This document shows positions 38,721-45,071 of a stretch of DNA of 64,000 nucleotides, one piece after another; position 1 is the stretch's first letter, and the number at the start of each line of letters is the position of its first letter. The notes beneath the pieces are model-generated. The model was not told the origin of the DNA. It ran no database searches and was given only the letters and a program-made list of their open reading frames with translations. The DNA is from Sphingomonas chungangi (GTDB lineage: Bacteria; Pseudomonadota; Alphaproteobacteria; Sphingomonadales; Sphingomonadaceae). The position numbers and the translations under genes were made by a program. The stretch is from the NCBI RefSeq assembly GCF_013778325.1, contig NZ_JACEIB010000001.1, positions 434,001 to 498,000 on the forward strand, in the 5' to 3' direction.

Positions 38721-40007
38721 TCAGTTGATGACCTGGAAGATGGAGTCGACCATCTGCTTGTCGGTATCGATCGCCTTGGCGTTCGCCTGGAAGTTGCGCT
38801 GCGCCGAGATCAGGTTGACCAACTGGGCCGAGAGGTCGACGTTCGACATTTCCAGTTCGCCCTGGGCGATGGTGGTGTCGCCGCCGGCCGCGCCGACCTG
38901 CGCGGTGCCGCTGTTGCCGGTCGCCTGCCAGTTGGTGCTGCCCATCTGCTTCAGGCCGCTCGGGTTGGTGAAGTTGGCGAGCGCGACGGCGCCCAGCTTC
39001 ACCTGCGAACCGTCCGAATAGGTGGCGGTGACGAGGCCGTTGTCGCCGACGGTGAGGTCGGAGAGCTGGCCGATCGTGTTGCCGTTCTGGCTGGAGGTCA
39101 CCGTCTGGAGCGCGAAGCTGCCCTCCTGCGTGGCAGTGCCGTAATTGAAGCTGACCGCCATCGGGGCCGAGGCGCCGGTCGGCGTCACCGCACCGTAGGT
39201 GACGGCGCCGGTCGGCGAGGTGAGCGCGCCGGTGGTGTCGAAGGTCAGCGTCGGCGCGGTGGTGCTGCCCGAGGGGAAGACCTCCTGATCGCCGACATAG
39301 GTGTGCGCCACCCACTGCGACGTGCCGGTCTTGGTGCCGTCGGCGTTGGTCGTCAGCGCCTGGGTGTGCTCGTAATAGACGGTCGCCGGAATGGCGTTGC
39401 CCGCCGAGTCATACACGGTCGTCGAGGACGTGCCGTTGTAGGTGCTCGGATCGTTCTTGTTGAAACTGGTGTCGGCATGGGTCGCCGCGTCGGTCGGGAA
39501 GGTCATCGACAGGTCGACATCGGTGGTCGCCTTCGGGTTGCCGTTGGTGGTCGGCACGTGCAGCGTCTTCATCGCGCCGGTGCCGGTCGCGGTGACGTTG
39601 CCGAGTTGGTCGACCGGGAGGACCTGCAGCGCGTTGCCGCTGGCGTCCACCACGTTGTCGGTCTTGGGGTCGAGCTGGAAGCTGCCGGTACGGGTGTAGT
39701 TGAGCTGCCCGCCGGTGCTTTGCGCCTGGGTAACGAAGAAGCCCTGGCCCGAGATCATCAGGTCGAGGCTCTGGCCGGTGGTCTGCTCGGAGCCTTGGGT
39801 GAAGGACTGGGAGATGCTCTTGGTGCGTGCGCCCTGGCCGACCACCGAGTCACCCGACTGGTAGAGCGACGAGGAGATCACGTCGGCGAACTGCGCGCTC
39901 GACGACTTGAAGCCGTTGGTGCCGACGTTCGCGATGTTGTTCGCGGTGACGTTGAGGTCGGTCTGAGCCGCGTTGAGGCCGGAGAGCGAGGTGTAGAAGC
40001 TGGTCAT
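38721..40007 (-). CDS. flgE: Flagellar hook protein FlgE
   Basis: A 428-residue hook subunit. N-terminal SFYTSLSGLNAAQTDLNVTANNIANVGTNGFKSSSAQFADVI and C-terminal LEMSNVDLSAQLVNLISAQRNFQANAKAIDTDKQMVDSIFQVIN are typical. The middle contains FlgE D1/D2 text such as GTGAMKTLHVPTTNGNPKATTDVDLSMTFP. It is preceded by the hook cap flgD, with a 26-base gap containing AGGAGG-like sites. Assembled outside the cell through the export channel. Confidence 0.96.
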   Translation of the reverse strand: MTSFYTSLSGLNAAQTDLNVTANNIANVGTNGFKSSSAQFADVISSSLYQSGDSVVGQGARTKSISQSFTQGSEQTTGQSLDLMISGQGFFVTQAQSTGGQLNYTRTGSFQLDPKTDNVVDASGNALQVLPVDQLGNVTATGTGAMKTLHVPTTNGNPKATTDVDLSMTFPTDAATHADTSFNKNDPSTYNGTSSTTVYDSAGNAIPATVYYEHTQALTTNADGTKTGTSQWVAHTYVGDQEVFPSGSTTAPTLTFDTTGALTSPTGAVTYGAVTPTGASAPMAVSFNYGTATQEGSFALQTVTSSQNGNTIGQLSDLTVGDNGLVTATYSDGSQVKLGAVALANFTNPSGLKQMGSTNWQATGNSGTAQVGAAGGDTTIAQGELEMSNVDLSAQLVNLISAQRNFQANAKAIDTDKQMVDSIFQVIN

Positions 40008-40033
40008 GGTGAAGGGCTCCTAGGAGGAAGGGG

Positions 40034-40723
40034 TCAGGAGAGGCTGAGGACGTCGGAGGGGTTGATCGTGCCCAGCGTGGTGGTGAGCTGCGCCGAGCTG
40101 CCGCCGGCCGGCGAGTTGACGCCGGTGATGGTCGCCCAGGTGGAGACTGTGGGATTGACCGCGCCCGACGCATTGGCGGCGGAGGTGACGACGGAGAGGG
40201 GGCCGGTTGCCTGCGTGCCGTCCGAAAGCTTGCCGTCCCAGGCGAAGTCGATCGTGCCGGCCTTCTGGTTGGAGAGCGTCTGGGTGTAGACGGTCTTGCC
40301 CGAGCCATCGACGAGGCTGACGTTCATGCTGGTGGCGTCGGACGGCAGCGTGATCTCGCCGGCATAGCCGCCGTTGGTGAGCGGCTGCGCGGTGGAGGAG
40401 GAGACGAGCGCCGCCTTGCCGATCCAGCTGGCGGCATCGCCGATGCGGTTGCCCTGCATTTCGGCGAGCATCGACTTCATCGAGCTGTTCATCTCGGTGA
40501 TGCCCTGCACCTCCGACATCTGGCTCATCTGCTGCACCATGGTGTTGGAATCCATCGGCGCGGTCGGGTCCTGCATCGTCATCTGCGCGGTGAGCAGCTT
40601 GAGGAAGCCGGCCTGGTCGATCGTCGAGTTGCCCGTCGTCGCCGCGGTGGACGACGAGGAGGAGGACGACGTGCCGTACAGGCTGCTGAGATAGGAGTTC
40701 GAAGTGTCGGTGGTGGCGGTCAT
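40034..40723 (-). CDS. flgD: Flagellar hook-cap assembly protein FlgD
   Basis: A 229-residue scaffold. The conserved N-terminus IDQAGFLKLLTAQMTMQDPTAPMDSNTMVQQMSQMSEVQGI is the FlgD signature. It is followed by a FlgD Ig-like/Tudor region (VDGSGKTVYTQTLSNQKAGTIDFAWDGKLSDG). A Ser-rich low-complexity stretch lies near residues 10-30. It caps the growing hook. Its start overlaps flgC by four bases. Confidence 0.95.
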   Translation of the reverse strand: MTATTDTSNSYLSSLYGTSSSSSSSTAATTGNSTIDQAGFLKLLTAQMTMQDPTAPMDSNTMVQQMSQMSEVQGITEMNSSMKSMLAEMQGNRIGDAASWIGKAALVSSSTAQPLTNGGYAGEITLPSDATSMNVSLVDGSGKTVYTQTLSNQKAGTIDFAWDGKLSDGTQATGPLSVVTSAANASGAVNPTVSTWATITGVNSPAGGSSAQLTTTLGTINPSDVLSLS

Positions 40724-41124
40724 TTTTCGATCCTCAGGGTGTCGAGGGTGAGCTGCTTGGCGGTCTGCATGACCTGGACGTTGTTCTGGTACTGGCGCTG
40801 GGTTTCGATCATATCGACCAGCTCGGCGGCGCTATCGACGCCGGCATCCCAGACGTTGCCGTCCTTGTCGGCCAGCGGATTGTCGGGGTCGTGGCGCTTG
40901 GTCGGCTGGGTGTTGGACTGGACGACCGAGGAGACCTTGACGGTCGACACGCCCGGAGCGTCCGAAACCTGCTGGAAAACCGGCTTCAGCGCGCGGTAGG
41001 CGGTCGCTTCCGAGCCCGAGACGGTGCCGGCGTTGGCCATGTTCGAGGCGACGGTGTTGAGGCGCACGATCTGCGCGGACATCGCCCGCCCGGCGATGTC
41101 GAACACCGACATGGGAGCGCTCAT
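40720..41124 (-). CDS. flgC: Flagellar proximal rod protein FlgC
   Basis: A 134-residue rod protein: SVFDIAGRAMSAQIVRLNTVASNMANAGTVSG at the N-terminus and VDMIETQRQYQNNVQVMQTAKQLTLDTLRI at the C-terminus. The ATG at 41124 has AAGGAG seven bases upstream. A GTG one codon earlier (41127) overlaps the flgB stop and is an alternative start. Second gene of the operon. Confidence 0.95.
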   Translation of the reverse strand: MSAPMSVFDIAGRAMSAQIVRLNTVASNMANAGTVSGSEATAYRALKPVFQQVSDAPGVSTVKVSSVVQSNTQPTKRHDPDNPLADKDGNVWDAGVDSAAELVDMIETQRQYQNNVQVMQTAKQLTLDTLRIEK

Positions 41125-41486
41125 CACTGATCTCCTTTCAGGGCCTGCATCACCGTGTCGACACGGCCCTGCAGGAACTGGAGCGTGGTCTTGTACTGGA
41201 CCGCATTCTCGGCGAACTGGGTCTGCTCGACCGGCAGCTCGACGGTGTTGCCGTTCAGCGAGCTCTCGACCGGCACGCGGTAGCCGACGTTGCCCTCCAC
41301 GGCGTCGTCGACGCTGCCGGCCTGCTGCCCCGTGGCGGCGTCGAGCGCCTTGTTGAAGTCGATGTCGCGGGCCTTGAAGCCCGGCGTCGCCGCATTGGCG
41401 ATGTTGGAGGCCAGCATCGACATGCGCTGCGAGCGGATCTGCAACGCCGTGCCGTGGATGCCGAAGAGAGCGTCGTCGCTGCCCAT
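41124..41486 (-). CDS. flgB: Flagellar proximal rod protein FlgB
   Basis: A 120-residue rod protein: ALFGIHGTALQIRSQRMSMLASNIANAATPGFKARDIDFN, then a C-terminal helix QTQFAENAVQYKTTLQFLQGRVDTVMQAL. First gene of the flgB-flgL run. A sigma-54 promoter lies at 41577-41592 with tandem palindromes further upstream. Divergent from the miniature motAB-like pair. Confidence 0.95.
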   Translation of the reverse strand: MGSDDALFGIHGTALQIRSQRMSMLASNIANAATPGFKARDIDFNKALDAATGQQAGSVDDAVEGNVGYRVPVESSLNGNTVELPVEQTQFAENAVQYKTTLQFLQGRVDTVMQALKGDQ

Positions 41487-41576
41487 AAAAATCGTGCCTC
41501 TGGCCTCTAAAGTTTTGCCCGCCGCTGCCGTCCTTGGTTTCGAAGGGGTCGGCCCCGATGGGTGCGCAGCCGTTCT

Positions 41577-41592
41577 AGCAACAGCCGTGCCA
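41577..41592 (-). promoter_or_regulatory. Sigma-54 promoter for flgBCDEF
   Basis: Minus strand TGGCACGGCTGTTGCT (41592-41577), a full match to TGGCACGNNNNTTGCW. The predicted start is near 41566, about 80 bases before flgB. Confidence 0.88.
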
Positions 41593-41644
41593 AGTCGGGC
41601 CGAGGGAGCAAAAGGTCAGGGTTTCGGGGACTATCGCGCGGGGG

Positions 41645-41681
41645 CGGCAAGCCCTTGCCGGTGGGCGGCAAATTTTTGCCG
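41645..41681. promoter_or_regulatory. Tandem palindromes, candidate enhancer for a FleQ/FlbD-type activator
   Basis: Two 16-base perfect palindromes of form CGGCAANNNNTTGCCG lie at 41645-41660 (centre CC) and 41666-41681 (centre TT). Their centres are 21 bases apart, two helical turns. They sit 79-115 bases upstream of the predicted flgB transcription start, the normal range for a sigma-54 enhancer, and just before the divergent motA-like gene. Confidence 0.7.
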
Positions 41682-41721
41682 GTCGCTTTGCCGGCCGGCC
41701 TGTGGCGGGGGTTTTCGGCAG

Positions 41722-42405
41722 GTGGACGGCGCGATCTTTCTCGATCCCGTGGCGATCGCGCTGGTCTTCGGCGGCTCGGCGGTGGTGGCCGCCGTCCGCT
41801 CGACCGGCTCCGATCTCGGCCGCGCGGCCGGAGCGCTGGGGCCGCTGTTCCGCACGCGCGCGGACGCCGAGGCGCAGGCCGCCCGCGTCGCCGTCAACCG
41901 CATCGCCGAACGCGCCGCCCGATCCGGCATCGGCGCCGCCGAGCGCGCGCCGGTCGTCGAGCGCTTCCTGTCGCGCGCCGCCGCCCGCCTCGCCGACGCG
42001 CCCGATCCGCAAGCCTTCATGGCTTGGGGCGAGGCCGAGCTTTCGGCGCGCGCCGAGCGCCACGCCGCCGTCCACGCTGTCTGGCGCTCGGCCGCCGATG
42101 CCGCGCCCGCCATGGGCATGATCGGCACCGTCATGGGCTTGATCCGCATGTTCTCCGCGATGGACGATCCGGCGAAGATCGGTCCGGGGATGGCGCTGGC
42201 GCTGCTCACCACCCTCTACGGCGTGATCGTCGCCAACTGCATCGCCGGCCCGATCGCGGCGCGGCTGGAGCGCCTCTCCCGGTCCGAGTTGCTTTGGCAG
42301 AAGGAAGCGCTGGAGCGCCTCGGCCAGATCGCGCGCGAGGAGCAGGGCGGCCCGCTCGAAACCCGCGTCGCGCGGATCGAGGCGCGGCTGCGCGCCGCCG
42401 CCTGA
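41722..42405 (+). CDS. MotA/TolQ/ExbB-type proton channel protein (small MotA-like)
   Basis: A 227-residue protein from GTG 41722. It has one N-terminal span (FLDPVAIALVFGGSAVVAAV), a cytoplasmic helical middle and the MotA spans 3-4: AAPAMGMIGTVMGLIRMFSAMDDPAKIGPGMALALLTTLYGVIVANCIAGPIAARLE. The DDP motif with Pro matches the MotA channel. It is shorter than MotA at 31642 by 60 residues. Its stop overlaps the following MotB-like gene (TGATG). Divergent from flgB with a shared regulatory region. The start is uncertain because no Shine-Dalgarno stands out. Confidence 0.82.
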   Translation: MDGAIFLDPVAIALVFGGSAVVAAVRSTGSDLGRAAGALGPLFRTRADAEAQAARVAVNRIAERAARSGIGAAERAPVVERFLSRAAARLADAPDPQAFMAWGEAELSARAERHAAVHAVWRSAADAAPAMGMIGTVMGLIRMFSAMDDPAKIGPGMALALLTTLYGVIVANCIAGPIAARLERLSRSELLWQKEALERLGQIAREEQGGPLETRVARIEARLRAAA

Positions 42406-42902
42406 TGCGCCTGCCGGCGCTCACCACAGGATCGACCGGAGGCTCGCGCTGGGCGATGAGCTTCGCGGACCTGTGCCTGGTACTGCTCGGCTTCCTGCTG
42501 CTGGTCCAGGCGCATCGCGGCGATCCGGCGGCGCTCAACGCCGGCCTGCGCGCCGCTTTCGGAGCGGACGCGCCCAAGACCTACGACGAGACGGCGGCTA
42601 CCCTGTTCGAGCCGGGCGAAGCGATCCTGCTGCCGGGTGCCCGCGCGCACTTCCGCTCGATCGGCCACGATGCGGCGGGGCAGGGCGCGATCGTCCACGT
42701 CGAGAGCCTCGGCAGCGACGCCGCCGCGCGCCGCTTCGATGGATGGGAGCTGGCCGCAGCCCGCACCGCCGCCATCTCCCGCGCGATCGCCGAGGGCGGG
42801 CTGAACACGAGCAAGATCGACCTTTCGATCGACGGCACCGGCCCCGCCTCGAGGCAGGCCGGCCAGCATGTGAAGGTCACGGTTACGACCAAAGGCGGGT
42901 GA
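42405..42902 (+). CDS. Miniature MotB-like protein
   Basis: A 165-residue partner of the preceding gene. SRWAMSFADLCLVLLGFLLLVQAH is a MotB-type membrane span with the essential aspartate (Asp22). The remainder is a shortened OmpA-like region (GAIVHVESLGSDAAARRFDGWELAAARTAAISRAIAEGGLNTSKIDLSIDGTGPASR...VKVTV). It retains the order strand-helix-strand but lacks the long linker, and the canonical NxxLSxxRA site is only loosely kept (DGWELAAARTAA). It could be a second stator unit or an accessory proton channel. Unlike MotB at 30643 it probably binds peptidoglycan weakly or not at all. Confidence 0.78.
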   Translation: MRLPALTTGSTGGSRWAMSFADLCLVLLGFLLLVQAHRGDPAALNAGLRAAFGADAPKTYDETAATLFEPGEAILLPGARAHFRSIGHDAAGQGAIVHVESLGSDAAARRFDGWELAAARTAAISRAIAEGGLNTSKIDLSIDGTGPASRQAGQHVKVTVTTKGG

Positions 42903-42940
42903 GCTTTAATTTTAGAGTGAATACGCGTTAACCAAATCTT

Positions 42941-42956
42941 TGGCACATCCGTTGCT
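42941..42956 (+). promoter_or_regulatory. Sigma-54 promoter for the flgA operon
   Basis: TGGCACATCCGTTGCT at 42941-42956, GG and GC ten bases apart, matching TGGCAC-N5-TTGC. The predicted start is near 42967, directly before an ATG at 42968. That leaves the ATG at 42986, with GGGAG at 42973-42977, as the likely translation start. Confidence 0.85.
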
Positions 42957-42985
42957 TATGAGCGCCCATGACGGGAGCATCGCTC

Positions 42986-43546
42986 ATGACACGCACGGGG
43001 TTCGCCCTGATCCTGCTGATGGCGGGGACGCCGGCCATGGCCGCGACCGACGCGGCGGGATTCGAAGATCTTGGCAAGCTGGAAGGCCGCGTAATCGGCG
43101 CCTTGGATGCGGATGTCGGCCAGCCCGGCGGACCGGTCACGCACCTCGACCGCCGGCTGAAGCTGCAGCCCTGCCCACAGACCGTCACCATCGATCCCCC
43201 CGCACTCGGCGCCGTGGCGCTGCGCTGCGAATCGCTCGGCTGGCGCATCCGCGTGCCGCTGGTGAAGTCGCCCAACGCGCAGGCGGTCGCCAACGCCACC
43301 GCCGTCGGTAACACTTCGCCCGCCGCGATCTACCAGCCCGTTCAGCCGCAGACGCCGGCGCTGATCAAGCGCGGCGATCCCGTCCAGCTCATCGCCGGCG
43401 ACGGCGGCTTCACCGTCAGCACGGCGGCGGTCGCGCAGGAAGACGGGCGCCTCGGCGGCCGTATCCGCGTGAAGCCCGCCGACAAGGGCCAGATCGTCAT
43501 CGGCATGGTCGAAGACAGCGGCCGCGTTCGCGCGTCGGCCTTCTGA
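42986..43546 (+). CDS. flgA: P-ring assembly chaperone FlgA
   Basis: A 186-residue periplasmic protein with signal peptide MTRTGFALILLMAGTPAMA. The SAF-type region includes HLDRRLKLQPCPQTVTIDPPALGAVALRCES, LIKRGDPVQLIAGDGGFTVSTAAVAQEDGRLGGRIRVK and VIGMVEDSGRVRA, as in FlgA. It helps FlgI assemble in the periplasm. The start at 42986 rather than 42968 is chosen from the sigma-54 promoter position and Shine-Dalgarno. First gene of flgA-flgM-flgN-transglycosylase-flhA-fliA. Confidence 0.92.
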   Translation: MTRTGFALILLMAGTPAMAATDAAGFEDLGKLEGRVIGALDADVGQPGGPVTHLDRRLKLQPCPQTVTIDPPALGAVALRCESLGWRIRVPLVKSPNAQAVANATAVGNTSPAAIYQPVQPQTPALIKRGDPVQLIAGDGGFTVSTAAVAQEDGRLGGRIRVKPADKGQIVIGMVEDSGRVRASAF

Positions 43547-43558
43547 GGGATTGGCAGC

Positions 43559-43840
43559 ATGATCAATTCCGTCACCGGCACCAGCAGCGCGATCTCCTCG
43601 ATCGGCACGTCCTCCGCTCAGCGCGGCGAGGGCGCGCAAAAGCTCGCCCGCACCGGCGCTGCCGCCGAGGATCGCGCATCGATCTCCAACACCGTCGCGC
43701 AGATGGCCGCCGAGGGTGCGCCGATCGAGACAGACCGCGTCTCCGCGCTCAAGGCCGCGATCAAGGCCGGCACCTACAAGGCCGATCCGCAGGCGATCGC
43801 CAAGGCCATGATCAAGGCCGACATGGGAGGAAACCAGTGA
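43559..43840 (+). CDS. flgM: Anti-sigma-28 factor FlgM
   Basis: A 93-residue protein. The C-terminal half (ASISNTVAQMAAEGAPIETDRVSALKAAIKAGTYKADPQAIAKAMIKADMG) is the FlgM sigma-28-binding region. The N-terminal half is low-complexity and probably unfolded, fitting export through the flagellum. It blocks FliA (encoded five genes downstream in the same operon) until the hook is complete. It overlaps flgN by four bases. Confidence 0.92.
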   Translation: MINSVTGTSSAISSIGTSSAQRGEGAQKLARTGAAAEDRASISNTVAQMAAEGAPIETDRVSALKAAIKAGTYKADPQAIAKAMIKADMGGNQ

Positions 43841-44160
43841 GCACCGCTCCCCTGGAAGCCCTGATCGCCGAGCAGAAGGCGCTGATCGCCGCGCTCGACG
43901 GCGACGATGTGGAGGGCATCGCCCGCGCCACCGCCTCGGTGCAGGACGCGCTGACTCGCATCCATGCGCTCAAGCCGCGCTTCGTTTCCAACGATGCCAA
44001 GGCGCTCGCCGAAGAGGCGATGGCGCTGACCGACGCCGCGCGCGTCCGCGTCAACGTGCTCGCCGACATGACCTCGCGCCGCCTCGGCCGCCTCGCTTCG
44101 GCGACCGGCAAGGGCAAGGCGACCCAGACCTACGGCCGCACCGGCCGGATGGCCTACTGA
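43837..44160 (+). CDS. flgN: FlgN-like export chaperone
   Basis: A 107-residue, almost fully helical protein from GTG 43837, overlapping flgM. PLEALIAEQKALIAALDGDDVEGIARATASVQDALTRI and AEEAMALTDAARVRVNVLADM have the heptad pattern of FlgN chaperones, which hold FlgK and FlgL before export. Assignment rests on size, helical pattern and position beside flgM. Sequence conservation in this family is low. Confidence 0.75.
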   Translation: MSTAPLEALIAEQKALIAALDGDDVEGIARATASVQDALTRIHALKPRFVSNDAKALAEEAMALTDAARVRVNVLADMTSRRLGRLASATGKGKATQTYGRTGRMAY

Positions 44161-44171
44161 GGGCTCACGCG

Positions 44172-45065
44172 ATGACGCTGACCATCATCCGGGGCAACAA
44201 CGCGTTCGCGGGCGAGCTGGATAGCGCGACCGCCGCGTCGGCCACCGGCGGCCGCGTGCAGAACGCGATCGCCTCCGCCTCGGCCTCGACCGGCGTGGAC
44301 TTCCACTATCTCTACCACCAGGCGCGCATCGAGAGTGGGCTGAACCCGAACGCCAAGGCCTCCACCTCCAGCGCGTCGGGCCTCTACCAGTTCACCGAGC
44401 AGACCTGGCTCGCCACGATGAAGCAGCATGGCGCCGAGCACGGCCTGAACTGGGCCGCCAACGCGATCACGCGCGGATCGAACGGCCATTTTTACGTGTC
44501 CGACGCGGCGACCAAGCAGGAGATCATGGCGCTGCGCCAGTCGCCCGAGACTTCGGCGGCGATGGCGGGCGAATATGCTTCCGACAATCAGGATTACCTG
44601 CAGGCCAAGCTCGGCCGCGCGACCACGCCGACCGATCTCTACATGGCCCACTTCCTCGGCCCGGCGGGCGCTGCACGCTTCCTGAAAGCGCTGGATTCGA
44701 ACCCCGACGCCTCGGCCGCCTCGGTGATGCCGGCGGCGGCGCATGCCAACAAGTGGGTGTTCTGGGACAAATCCGGCAACGCCCGTTCGCTGGAGCAGGT
44801 CTATCAGCGCTTCGCCGCGCGCTTCGAGCAATCGACGCCGGATGCCGGATCGACCTCGACGCAGATGGCATCGGCCACGACCACCCAGCCGACCGACACC
44901 GCCGCCGACATCGCGCGCATGCAGCTCGCGGCGCTCAACGGCACGACGGAGGGCACGACGGTGTCCACCGCCGACGCGACCCAGCTCAATTCGGCCACTG
45001 CGATGGCCCCCAGCCCGCAGACCGCGCGGCTGGCCTACCTCATGCTCGCTTCCCTCGGAGTCTGA
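44172..45065 (+). CDS. Lytic transglycosylase, flagellum-associated, no visible signal peptide
   Basis: A 297-residue protein with an SLT-type domain. The catalytic Glu54 is in YHQARIESGLNPNAKASTSSASGLYQFTEQTWL, with LYMAHFLGPAGAARFLKAL further on. The N-terminus (MTLTIIRGNNAFAGELDSAT) is polar and does not look like a Sec signal. The C-terminus is Thr/Ala-rich and disordered. Position between flgN and flhA, and the lack of a muramidase domain in FlgJ, suggest it opens peptidoglycan for the rod, perhaps exported by the flagellar apparatus itself. Confidence 0.88.
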   Translation: MTLTIIRGNNAFAGELDSATAASATGGRVQNAIASASASTGVDFHYLYHQARIESGLNPNAKASTSSASGLYQFTEQTWLATMKQHGAEHGLNWAANAITRGSNGHFYVSDAATKQEIMALRQSPETSAAMAGEYASDNQDYLQAKLGRATTPTDLYMAHFLGPAGAARFLKALDSNPDASAASVMPAAAHANKWVFWDKSGNARSLEQVYQRFAARFEQSTPDAGSTSTQMASATTTQPTDTAADIARMQLAALNGTTEGTTVSTADATQLNSATAMAPSPQTARLAYLMLASLGV

Positions 45066-45071
45066 CGACAG

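Noticed and set aside
41645-41681. Reading the CGGCAA...TTGCCG elements as sigma-54 promoters for the motA-like gene
   Set aside because: The GG to GC distance is nine, not ten, bases, and both are perfect palindromes, which fits protein-binding sites better than promoters.
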